A stretch of DNA of 37,857 bases from assembly GCF_001949145.1 (NCBI RefSeq), contig NW_019091512.1, positions 459,871 through 497,727 of the forward strand, in the 5' to 3' direction. The first letter of the stretch is position 1. Every line of letters begins with the position of its first letter. This document shows positions 9,905-20,161 of the stretch, piece by piece. Position numbers and translations under genes: made by a program. The DNA is from Acanthaster planci (taxonomy: Eukaryota > Echinodermata > Asteroidea > Valvatida > Acanthasteridae). The notes under the pieces were generated by a model. That model made no database searches, was not told where the DNA came from, and worked only from the letters and a program-made list of their open reading frames with translations.

Positions 9905-12900
9905 GTACCAGTGAGGAGTGGTTTTCCCTTAACCAGCCAATAGTGCTTTTTAGTCACAGGATTGCTATTTGATTCCAACATTTGTAGTACCGCAGTTCTG
10001 ACGACAGAGAGCATACTGTTCGAAACATTGAATACCCTCCAGTTCTTATCAGAACCTCTCATACTTACGAAAGAGATATTTTGCATGGTGCTACTGCAAA
10101 CCTATTACCTTTGCATTACCACCTTCAAAAAAAACTTCAAGTCTCATTGATGATTTTTCTGTTGTGGCAAATATTCACACTTAGAATTCATAAATTCAAC
10201 ACCTCAACATAACATACATGAAGTTGGCCTCGGATGGTCTGCTCTTTGGCGTGAATTGGAGAGAACTTGCACCTTAAATCAGTGGTACATTCCAGATATT
10301 AAATTAATAAAAGGAAAAAAAACAACAAATAGGCACATTTCCAGATTCATTTATGCCTGGAATAGTTCTGTAGCCCCCCCAACCCTTCCTGAAATAATTT
10401 TAAAAATGAGGAAACTAATGTTTGAATTTGTTGCGATGTTGAATTTTGATTATCTTTCTCTACTCTACAAGGGCAAGTCTCAAGCCCAACTACCAGGCAT
10501 TCTGACTGAGCTGATCCTACCACCAGCCCTCTTCAACCCCAAGAAGGGTCTTCCATCTCACATGCTGTCTGCCATCCGGGAAACCTTGCATCTGGTGAGA
10601 GACATTCTTCGTGTCAGTAGAAAGAGTTCACAACAAATGTCACAAAGATGGTACTCACCACTTTACAACTTCCTGCTCATGGTCTGTCGCACACAATCAC
10701 CTGCCCTTCATTCTGTGCCCATAGTTCACAATACACATGTGCATTCAGATGCTTTGCGTGGTAGCCATCTTGCAGGGCATGCAGTTCTTGTGTTCCACTG
10801 GGAAACCTCTTTTGTGCATACCCTGCAGAACAAAAGTACTAGCCTTCAAGATGTCAGCTATGCAAGCCCTCTTTAAGCTTTGCGTGGTAGCCATCTTGTA
10901 GAGTAGTTCTTGTGTTCTACATGTACTGGAAAACCTCCTTTGAGCATACCCTTCAGAACAAAAGCACTAGCCTTCAAGATGCCAGCCATGCATGCCTTCT
11001 TTGTGGCTTTGCGTGGTAGCCATCTTGTAGTGCAGTTCTTTTGTTCCACAGGGAAACTTTCTTTTTGTATACCCTGTGGAACAAAAAAATGCTGGCCTGC
11101 AAGATGCCAGCCACCCAAACCCTCCGATGGTGAAAGTCCATTGGTAGTGGAAGAAAGTTCAAACTTATTCCAAGCATGGTAAAAAGTTTAAGCTTAAAAT
11201 TCATTGACTACTTCTTTCTTACTGCAAAATTTATTCCATTTCAGTGGGCAAATTGTTTGAAGTAAGGGTGGGAATTTACGTTTCATTTGAAAAACGTTGA
11301 GAAAACTTTCCCATACTGTTTAAACGTTTAGCCAGGACTTTACAAAGGCCACTGCAGCCTACCAGGTACCTCAGTGTTGTTATGCATAATTATGTAGTTC
11401 AAGAATGCACATGGTCCGACCAATGTAAACATGTAGAGTAATTTAAAACAAGCAATGTTTATTGTTTTAGAATCCCCTGTTTTATCAAAAAGTTCATGGA
11501 TGCCAAAAGGGAAAAAAAACAGTATGTAACAGGCATCATTTATAATAGAAATGAATGCCAGATTACATCAAACAAAACGTTGAACCTCTAACAGGGACGG
11601 TTCCGTTTAAACGTTTGGGAAAATATGTAAGCAGGTTTGGAACTTTTTTTCATTCAAATGTGTGAACATCCCACCCTTAGTTTGGAGAAAGGCTGAATTT
11701 TTCTTAAATGCATAGTGAGTTAACAACCCTGTAGTTTCTGAGAGCTAGCTGTTCATTTCTACAATAGGATCATCCATACTGTAAAATACTAAAAAGCATC
11801 TTACCCTTCACAAAGATCAGATAAATTCAGCAAAGAAACAGTTTCAGTGTACTGAGCAAATTTGTTATATGGAGTAGGAAGGTAACTTCAACATCCATAG
11901 GTTCAATTAAGTCTCCGTTGTGTATGTTGCTTCGTTCCGTTTCTCTTAGTTTCTGGAAGGTCTCGCCAGTCTTGACCTACAACGCAATGAATTCATTCAG
12001 CGCAAAATCCAAGAAATTGTTCAGCAGTACTTCCATCGCTTCCAAGTTGTAAGTTTGAGTCTGCAGATGGACTACTTTAGAACTAAATGAGCCAGGGGAG
12101 AGATATCTGCCTCCTTCCCTTTGTCATTTTGTCCAATATCGTTGCAATGCTTTTTGGTCACGTACATGTACCGGTACCAAGTCTTTGTAAGTTTTGAAGT
12201 TATATTATGCAGTCATTTTAACGCCGATTTTGTAAAAATTGGTCGTATTGTTCTGGCACGTTGCCCATTTTTCTCTATGGCCAAAACTTTGAACCCAAAG
12301 TGCAAAGTTTTCCATAAACATCCTCAATGCACAGGGACCGATTAGATGCATGAAGCCATGACCCTCAGATGACCATGTCATCAAAGTTCTATTGAATTGA
12401 AACATTACAGTTGTACTAGCGATGAGTGCCTTATGAATGTCAAATTTCAAAAAGATTGGGTGTGTTACAGCCTAGTTTGAGGAGATCTGCTCCTGAGCTT
12501 GCTGTAATATGGTCCAAAAAGCCTGGCTCTTATAGAGAAAACTGACAAGGAAACAAAACCAACAAATGAGCAATCCAGTGTTCACTGCCTTGAAAACTAC
12601 ACAATTGCATGTACATGGAGTTCAACATTACATTTTACCCCAATTTGCCATCTTATATTCTTGTTGTTACTTCAGAAGAATTCCTCTCTTGCAGCAGGGT
12701 CTTTGGGAAGTTCATCAGCCAACCATCCTTTAATGGTAAAGTACATGTACCTTCATGTTTTTCACATTTGAAAATTGATTGAACAGATAATGTCTGAATA
12801 CTGATCATGGCTGCGATGAAGACTTTCAGTTCATTCTGTTTTTTGTTTGTTTTTCTGTAGGTTGCATTGCATAAATCTTGTGCCCGACTGCCCAACCCAC

Positions 12901-15900
12901 AGATCAGGTTAGTTACATGTAATGTTTAAGGCAATGTACTGAATAATATTTCAGTCCATAGGTCCCATGTACACAACTGGCTGTCCATGGTCCATTTCCA
13001 TTTGGTATGATCACAGTATGTGCACAAGCCCGCATATTGTAGCTTTCACATTATGATTGCAGTTCTGCGTAATGACTAAAAATGTAAAAAGATCTTTGGA
13101 GAAAATTCAAAATTGTTTAGCTTCCTCAATTTTGGCATGTCCACGAAATTATGGAAAATGTGCAGCATGATAATTTTACACAGATAATGGATTTTAAATC
13201 TGAATGTTACAGGAAAAAAGTATCTTACTTCAACACATTTTGATGAAGATTGATGTCTCAGTTTTGCAACATCTTATACATATTTACGGCCAATCATATC
13301 ACTTTTGCTTGTCAGTGAGACAGTGTAAGATGGCACTAGTACAAGTATATTGATGGACATTGTTGTGTGTGCAGTGGGGACACTGTGTATATGTCTTTGT
13401 AAAGTCCAGCAGTAAGATTGAAGATCTGAGCTGGAGTCAGGGCCTTCATCAACTCTGGATGTAAGTTACCTGCATAGACTTATGTACCATGTGCCTTCTG
13501 TGCAGTGCCCTTCGAGAGCTAGTCCTGAAGGTGATTTGTCAGCAGTACTTGATCTACCACGGCCAGCAGCCACCCAGCCACTTACCCTACACATTGGCTT
13601 TCCTTCAAGAGCTGTTGCATAGAACTAGCAGTCCTCAGCAAATTGTAAGGTAGGAAAGTTTAGTGGATTCCTTACCCTGGGAGGACATACATAAAATCTC
13701 ATCAGAGCCAGAGTGCAGCAGACACACCTCTTTTCCATGCATTGGTAAAGATGCGACAAGCCTAATTTACGTGTAAACAAGCCACTGAGAGCTCCATCAA
13801 GATCTATCAGGGAAAACACATCAATCCAGTAGAACAGATTGGTCATTGGTCACTGTCACAGTATGATCTTTCCTTCACGCCAGTGATGGTTCTAGCTTGA
13901 GATAGTTCAGCAGATGGCACTGTCATTTTACCCGATGGCAGGAGGAAGCGAGGCCTTCTAGTCAAGAGCACATAATTTTCTCAAGAACTTTAAGCTGGTT
14001 TTTCATGTTTTATTATTCCCTATTCACCTGTTACACAAGTTGTGCTAATTAGTACTGGACTGATATCCAAATGGTACAGGTGGCCAACTGGCCATGTTGC
14101 GATGTGTTTAGACAAAATGCCATTCACGTGTAAGCCAATAAGCCACTTCAGTGTTTCAGCGAGGCAAGGTCATTTGGATTGAAAGATCACCTGATATCCC
14201 GTAAGCTCCAGGAAGTGCACGAGTTGGCATACAGCAGCACCGATGAGACCAATCTCACTCACTATGCATTGATCATTCCAAATGATTTGTGGCGAGTTTG
14301 TCCATGCCCAATTGGAGTGCCAAACTGGCCATCTGAGCAGCAGCACCCCCTCATTGGTTGAAAAGAGCTGTGTTGGTGGGAATCGAGTGTTCAATTTGTT
14401 GGCAGAGATGCGACTGCAATGCTTGCATTTCATAGTCATTTATAAACCAGTGAAGTGCAATTCCCACCAAAGGAGCCTCCATTGCTAGGAAAATTGTGAC
14501 CTCTCTTGGTCCCACTCAGGGCCCTTGTTATCCTCTATCCATAGCATAAAGGTAATTGTTACCCAGGAACACTTTACTGGTACATGTATAGTCTTTGCTG
14601 AGCCTATGGTACTTACATTTGTGTGTTTTATAGAGCACCGAAGTGTGACGTCACTGCGAACCAGAAAGTGCAGTGCAAATGAATGGAGTACGCGCGAGTG
14701 TTGGTTCACGCGCTGGTTCTCGCACTAATGCCTTTTACCATGTTTACACACTAATTGTGCGCGTGACGTATTCACTTCGGTACTTTATGAGGAGAGCACA
14801 AGCCTCCAAGAAGTTCTTTCCATAACAGTCTTCAATCCTGAAGAACAGAACTGTCATGATGTTGCATTAAAACGTACCTGCAACAATTGCAACTAACTGA
14901 AACTGGGCAAAATGGATACATATTTGCTATCAGCTGATGAAATGCAGCACACGCCCATCTATCAACCCTTCTTTTCTTATCTCAGAGATACTGTTGTGCT
15001 GCTTGGAGTGGTGCTGGATTATCTCCTTCTGTGCGATGTGAACACAGTGAAGAAATCCATGATGGTGCTGCTGACCGCCATGATGGATGCATGCAGAAGA
15101 GACATGCCACCAAACCTGCAGTGCGTAGATAAACTTTGGTTTTGTTTTTATACCTTCCAGTTTTACAGAATAATCCCAACATGATGTACATATTCGCAGA
15201 CGAAATGTCCAGAATATACATAGAGATTCAGCAGTTACTTTTGAATACATAAGGGTCAGCTGTTGACATGAAGAAAATGGCCAACTGGTGGACATCTTTC
15301 GTGGTAATCGTTAAGGGTGTTTATGGTGAATGCTGGACACCAATAGTTACCGGATGCTGAAGCCTTGTGGGGCATTTCATAGTCACTGTCACTGTGCAAA
15401 GTTTGTGTTTGAAACGCATGATATACACATAAAAAGTCTCCATATTTCATTTGCGAGATGTGACAATCACACTCGCTCTGGCCAGTCATGAAAATTTAGG
15501 TCAGGGACTGTGTCAAAGCTCTACCATGCATTTGAACTCAGTAGTGACATCGTCAGTGTCCATTGACTATTGCTTTCTGGTGCTTGCATACAATAAACAG
15601 TAATTAAGAGATAAACTATAAATTGGCCTTTGATGATGTCTTTAGACTGATCAAATAAAGCTACAAGCCCCTTGGAGAAGTATGATCCGAGTACCTGGTA
15701 GGTCTGTTCCCAATTTGGTTCTTATTATCTCTGGCTTTTTTTAGGGCTGACTTGCTGAGTGTCCTCCGAGGCTACCTCTCTAAGCATCTGAGGGTGCATC
15801 AGGCCGCAGTCCTCCTGACCCTTGAGACGGTGGCCGTACAGCACCCTGCGCTGGTGACAGCCCTGATTGGCGACTGTTCCAGGCTGGTGTCGGAGTGTGA

Positions 15901-16967
15901 GCACAAGAGAGGGGTAGGCGCAGACAGCACACTGAGGTGGGTGTAAAGTATTGTCAAGATTGCATGCCCATTGGTGGCTTACATGTACATGTATGTTGGG
16001 ACAAAAGACTGCAACTAATTGTTAAAACACAACACTTTCCCTCTTTGATGTAATCAAACTAAATGCTAAACTCTGGCTCTCCCATATGCTTCCAAAGCTT
16101 CCCAGAGGTTTTGGAGGATTAAGCAGGATTCAGGAAGGTACAACCCAGTCTCTGTTGCTTTACGTAGGACTTTGATGCCCATTGGAATTGAACTGTAATA
16201 ATGTGCCCTCTTAGATATTCTTTATCAGTCACTGATGTTGAATATCAAGAAGCAGAAATACCTTAGGCAAAATAAGGTTAGTATATATGTAGCTTGATCC
16301 CCTATTCCAACCCATGTGGGCCCCGGGCGGAACCACGAGAGGACGCAATTTTCCCAGCAGCCGAGGCTTCCTTGATGAGAACTTTGTTTCCCTGGTTGAC
16401 AGATGACAAGGAAATGCATGCGTTGCGTATGCATCGCTATGAACACTACTCGCCAACATGGCTCTTTTCAACCGAAGAGGGAGTGCTTTTGCTCAAGGCA
16501 GATACTGTACACCTTCACTACAAGAAATGGAGATAGCAAACATGCCGAGAGTTCAGCCTGTACCTTCATTACTGTAATAATCCAACTACTACAAATATTC
16601 ATGTACATGTATGCCATTGTGCCACACTCATTCAATAGACTTCTGTGTACTGTTGACACTACACTTTGATTAGATGTATTGAACTTTGATTAGATGTATG
16701 TTTTCCTATGGTGCTCAGTAGATTGTGGACCCCCACTAGCTCCACAGAAAAGTGCACACATAAACAAAGTGAAACATCATCAGTACAGAGGCCTACCAAA
16801 GAGCTTTCTCTTACAGATTATAAAGATTAACCCTTTAATTATTTTTTTTAATAAAATTTTCTCGTCTATCCAGGCAAGCCTACTGCAGTGTCCTGAGTCA
16901 CCTCGGTGAGGCTGGAGAAGCAGTCATATCAAAGATCAAAGGAGGGGAGGAACTTGTGCAAAGATGA
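9734..16967 (+). CDS. MMS22L: MMS22L C-terminal part (8 exons)
   Basis: Joining 9734-9904, 10472-10594, 11950-12048, 12861-12907, 13506-13649, 14986-15120, 15745-15936 and 16874-16967 gives one uninterrupted frame of 334 residues and a TGA. All junctions are GT-AG and phases agree. The product matches, block by block, the helical C-terminal region of animal MMS22L, ending in the characteristic AYCSVLSHLG segment (vertebrate proteins have AYSKLLSHLG). MMS22L is nuclear; with TONSL it loads RAD51 at stalled replication forks. The whole protein is about 1,240 residues in humans, so roughly 900 residues are missing upstream. Either a long intron separates them, perhaps containing the opposite-strand GPCR, or they lie before the window. 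The gene converges on CLYBL, stop to stop about 3.1 kb apart. Confidence 0.87.
10472..10594 (+). CDS. MMS22L: MMS22L exon B
   Basis: 41 codons, phase 0, between acceptor CTCTACAAG and donor GTGAGA. The sequence LPSHMLSAIRETLHL matches the vertebrate LPAPMLSAIQKSLPL block closely. A longer unspliced frame (10256-10876) runs through this exon but only this part is conserved. Confidence 0.87.
10751..11125. repeat. Three tandem ~128-bp units, each palindromic
   Basis: Units start with GCTTTGCGTGGTAGCCATC at 10751, 10877 and 11006. Within each, GGTAGCCATCTTG near the start pairs with CAAGATGNCAGC near the end, and TTGTGTTCCAC-like sequence pairs with GAACAAAAG. This is a short array of a foldback element in the intron between exons B and C of MMS22L. 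Confidence 0.8.
11263..11679. mobile_element. hAT-type MITE with 8-bp target duplication
   Basis: 417 bp with ends TAAGGGTGGGA and TCCCACCCTTA. It is flanked by GTTTGAAG (11255-11262) and GTTTGGAG (11680-11687), 7 of 8 identical. The inner inverted blocks share the GTTTAAACGTTT word. An 8-bp duplication and short terminal repeats are hAT hallmarks. It is non-coding and sits in an MMS22L intron. Confidence 0.8.
11950..12048 (+). CDS. MMS22L: MMS22L exon C
   Basis: 33 codons, phase 0, acceptor TTTCTCTTAG, donor GTAAGT. It reads FLEGLASLDLQRNEFIQRK, then an amphipathic helix ending QQYFHRFQV, equivalent to the vertebrate YLQGMCIV to EQYIGRF stretch. Confidence 0.87.
12861..12907 (+). CDS. MMS22L: MMS22L exon D
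   Basis: A 47-base exon between TTTTTCTGTAG and GTTAGT that ends in phase 2. It encodes VALHKSCARLPNPQI and is shorter than the vertebrate equivalent. Its phase matches exon E exactly, which supports so small an exon. Confidence 0.75.
13506..13649 (+). CDS. MMS22L: MMS22L exon E
   Basis: 144 bases, phase 2 on both sides, acceptor TTCTGTGCAG, donor GTAGGA. ALRELVLKVICQQYLIYHG, then PPSHLPYTLAFLQEL, parallels the vertebrate SLKKCIVQVIRKSYLEYKG and SILAFILQLF blocks. Confidence 0.87.
14338..14480 (-). repeat. Decayed transposon-like coding repeat (minus copy)
   Basis: Read on the minus strand, this matches 16365-16505 on the plus strand. Both translate to a related peptide: LFSTNEGVLLL here and LFSTEEGVLLL there, preceded by PT. 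Peptide similarity shared by two copies inside introns of one gene points to a transposon protein relic. The family was not recognised. Confidence 0.5.
14986..15120 (+). CDS. MMS22L: MMS22L exon F
   Basis: 135 bases, phase 2 on both sides, acceptor CTTATCTCAG, donor GTGCGT. VVLLGVVLDYLLLCDVNTVK aligns with the vertebrate LLLPGILKCLVLVSEPQVK helix pair. Confidence 0.85.
15745..15936 (+). CDS. MMS22L: MMS22L exon G
   Basis: 192 bases, phase 2 on both sides, acceptor CTTTTTTTAG, donor GTGGGT. The segment VLLTLETVAVQHPALVTALI matches the vertebrate VYSILETVATLDQQVVIHLI block, one of the clearest stretches of identity. Confidence 0.88.
16365..16505 (+). repeat. Decayed transposon-like coding repeat (plus copy)
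   Basis: Partner of 14338-14480 in opposite orientation, in the intron between MMS22L exons G and H. An 80-codon open frame covers it (16294-16536), but identity with the other copy and the absence of splice support argue for a repeat and against a host exon. Confidence 0.5.
16874..16967 (+). CDS. MMS22L: MMS22L terminal coding exon H
   Basis: Begins after TCTATCCAG, completes the split codon AG|G and runs 30 further residues to TGA at 16965-16967. AYCSVLSHLGEAGEAVISK is the conserved C-terminus; the tail is rich in Lys, Gly and Glu. Confidence 0.9.
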
Positions 16968-18295
16968 GATCCACCATCCCACGAAGTAACTGGCAAATTT
17001 GTGAGTGTTCAGACAAAGTTTAGAGCTATCTGAGTTGTTTTTCTGGTATTGTTGGCAATGATTTACATTTGGTGAAAACGTTTGGACAAATGAACTTTTT
17101 GGGGGACCACTTTTTTACAGGACATTTGACTGCCAGTTGTCATCTTTAGATATTTTATTCAATGGAGCAAATGGCAATCTTGATCAGGTTTGTCGAGAAC
17201 AGAGATACATTAATTATTTTATATCATTATTAATCACTTGCGCCGCCGGGGTTTCCAGTACCGGACATGTATGCTTTATACGCATGGCCGTGGTCTCCAA
17301 AATTGGACAAGGGAGCTGGGCCTTGTAACAAAAGACCGTACTCAGAACAAAAGACCAGGCTTGCTGGGCATTACCAACATTTTCACTCTCAATAGTGGAG
17401 ATAATCCAGCCTTGTTTTGAAACAGTATACCATGGTTTGGGGCATTTAGTGTGAGCGGATTACCACCGGGGACAAAAGTGCTCCACCACTGCAGCAATGA
17501 GCCACACAGCACTGCTGCAGGCTAATCTGGCCCCTATTGAAAAGAGGTCAGCAGCGCACTGTGCCAGGTTCGTAAACAAAAGAAAGTTTAACACCGCACA
17601 ATTTGGGCTCTTTTTACAAGGCTGCAGGCCTGGCTGAAATACTCGGGCGTCAATATATTTTGTCTCTTAGACTAGAATAGCCACCAGACTGTAATTTATG
17701 CAGGTGTAAACGTCCATTAATTGAAATGATGAATTTTTGAAGAATTTTGAAAACTGAAAATCTTGAAAAAGTCCCAATTACATGTACATGTATGTGCAAT
17801 GCATTTTTCAAACCACCCGGCAGTAAGTGGTTAAAGTGATCTTTCATCGTTGACATCTCACACATTGCATACTCAAATCAACAGCATCTGTCCTTGATTT
17901 GTAATGTTTTCCATTCATGGGCTGTAACACCAGTGAGACTGTAATCATGGTTTTTACACTCTGCTGATCTTTTACGGTCTCCTGTCAAAGGGCATCTGAG
18001 AAAAAAATACAACGAGCCCACTCCAGGCAAATTGCCAAAGCAACCCACCCCATACACCGACAAGCTTGGTGATTTATTGTCCTCACGTATGTTCTAATGC
18101 ACCGAAGATTGTGGGTTCTAAGCAAGCTTGCTGAATTTTTGTCACAAGTTCTTTCAAAGCACTGATTGTGCAGGGGCCGTGATATGGAGCAGTCACTAAT
18201 GAGCAATATCCATGGTTACATACGTTGTGTCAGTGCTAAAACACCCTTACTGAAAAATTGCATTAAAAGGTCCTTATTGAAAAATACTATATTAA
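16968..18295. other. MMS22L 3' flank, no gene
   Basis: Follows the MMS22L stop and should hold its 3' untranslated region. No convincing AATAAA was seen soon after the stop. The rest is intergenic. TTAA at 18292-18295 is the left target site of the next element. Confidence 0.4.
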
Positions 18296-18822
18296 AGAGC
18301 AACTCAAAGGAAAACATGTTTCCCCTGATTTTATCTTTTCAAATAAATATGGAAGCATCCAAATCGAACGCAGTGTCATTTGTCTTCTCAACTATAATAA
18401 GCTAAAAAAGGCTTTTTTTTTCTGTTCATGCCAAGATGCGAACATGCTGAATGTAGATTGCATCATTCTGAGAAAACAGAAAACGAGGGGAACCCTCACC
18501 CTGTGTTCGTATCGGATAAACCCTCGTGCATCCCAACCAATGGCTACAAACAATGGCTACATGCAACGTTTGACATGCACAAGGGTTTATCCCCTCTGAA
18601 CACAGGGCGAGGATTCTCCTCGTTTTTCTGTTTTGTCACAATGATGCAATCTACATTCAGCATGTTTAGAATTTGCATCTTCGCACGAACAGAAAAAAAA
18701 AACTTTTTTGGCTTGTTAAAGTTGAGCTCTGAAGACAAATGACACCGTGTTTGATTTGGATGCTTTCATATTCATTTGACCAGATAAAATCAGAGAAAAC
18801 ATGTTTTCCTTGGAGTTGCTCT
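18296..18822. mobile_element. 527-bp palindromic element in duplicated TTAA
   Basis: It starts AGAGCAACTC, ends GAGTTGCTCT, and is flanked on both sides by TTAA (18292-18295 and 18823-18826). Nearly the whole element is an imperfect palindrome, with arms of about 230 bases (for example AAGGAAAACATGTTT, ACATGCTGAATGTAGATTGC and their complements) round a centre near 18555. TTAA duplication is the signature of piggyBac-type transposition, although the ends do not show the classic piggyBac CCC start. The open frames at 18428 and 18544 are mirror images within the palindrome and not genes. Confidence 0.85.
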
Positions 18823-18826
18823 TTAA

Positions 18827-20059
18827 AAATGAAGTGGGACAAGAAAACTAGCTGAAATTTAAATAAATTGGCCCCAGAAAACTACTGTAGTTTAAGAAAT
18901 ACGAGTGCAATGAATGTAGTCTCTTTCAATAAAACATTTCATTGATCCTGACATTAAGGCCCTAAGAATATTTTTAAAAATGTCATTTATGCTGTAATGA
19001 CCTTTTAGTACTGACCAAATATCCCTTTGATACAGAAATCTATCAAGAACCTTGTTTGAAGCTCTATCACCAGTTTTGAGTGAGGGACCTCCAAATTAAG
19101 TTTGTACTCGGATGGAAATCACTGGTCTATATCAAGGCCACAGGGGTCACCGACAATAGGTCGTAAATTATGCATTACTACTGATACTGTTTAACGCATC
19201 ATGTACATGTAAATATTTGTGACAAAAATACGCTCTGTATCACAATGTACGGACAGGTTTAATTCAATAAACCAGTGAGTGAATACCAACAAGTAACAAG
19301 AAAAATCTTCTTTCAGCATTCCAGCCATGGTGTGATACAACCATGAGTAATCAATCCCAAATCTTAGATCCAATAAACAATGCATATCTCCAATTCTGTC
19401 CGTGCAAGCCATGCACCAGGCATAAAAATAATCAGGGATTCGTTACTCTCTGAACTAGACAAGGTGCAGTCGTCTAGCAACAAAACCTGTATTAGGCACA
19501 CTAGATATCCTACATTAAGCACAACGATGCTTTCCTTACTGCTGATGTTCATTCAAATCCAATACTTGAAGTTCATCTGGCTGTAATTTGCATCAGAATT
19601 ACATGTACTGGGCCTCTGTGTTGTGAAGGGTGGAACCCTACATCCTGTCGTGAAATCCTGCAAGAGCTCTAGCTGGTGTCTCAAGCTTGCAGTCAAGACC
19701 TCTCCACTCACATCAACGTCTGTTGTCTCTGCTGTATATGTCATGCTACATGTTCGTGTAATGCTGGTAATTTGTCTTCATTTTGTAAACCAACTGAACC
19801 CACCATGCCGGGAGTCAAGCACTGGGCTCACAAGCATTGTTCATCCTTTAACAGCACAAAGCAGCAGCCCTAATATCCCTCAGAGCTGTAACATACCAGT
19901 GTGTGCAGAGGAGGTACAGTGTGCTTTATCCACGGAAGCCATGCACCGTTCCAATCACCACCTCTTCCGAAATGATGTGGTATTTGCAGCTAAAACAGCT
20001 ATCTTGAAAGGCAGACACAACATAAAACTGGCAGTTTTTTCCCCCAGTCGGGCCATAAC
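18827..20059. other. Convergent intergenic region, no gene
   Basis: Lies between the MMS22L and CLYBL 3' ends and contains the CLYBL 3' untranslated region next to 20060. A 200-codon plus-strand frame (19623-20225) runs antisense across the last CLYBL exon and shows no domain of its own. Confidence 0.45.
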
Positions 20060-20161
20060 TCACTGCGGCTGTTCTTTCATGACGGTAGCCATCTTCAGAA
20101 TGTTTCTGGCTTGCAGAACCAGAGGCATGTCAATCATACTATCCCGAAAAGTGAAGGCTCC
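20060..20161 (-). CDS. CLYBL: CLYBL exon 7 (terminal)
   Basis: Starts after acceptor TTACACCAG with GAFTFRDSMIDMPLV, matching human GAFTFQGSMIDMPLL, and ends at TGA (20062-20060) after 33 residues. Confidence 0.95.
   Translation of the reverse strand, partial: GAFTFRDSMIDMPLVLQARNILKMATVMKEQPQ

Noticed and set aside
10256-10876. 206-codon plus-strand open frame
   Set aside because: Only 10472-10594 is conserved (MMS22L exon B). The rest is intron read-through ending in the tandem repeat.
10751-11125. CRISPR-like array
   Set aside because: Units are ~128 bases, contiguous and palindromic with no unique spacers, within an animal gene intron.
14930-15295. 121-codon minus-strand open frame
   Set aside because: Antisense shadow of MMS22L exon F.
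18428-18742. Open frames on both strands
   Set aside because: They are reflections of each other within the TTAA palindrome and so follow from its structure.
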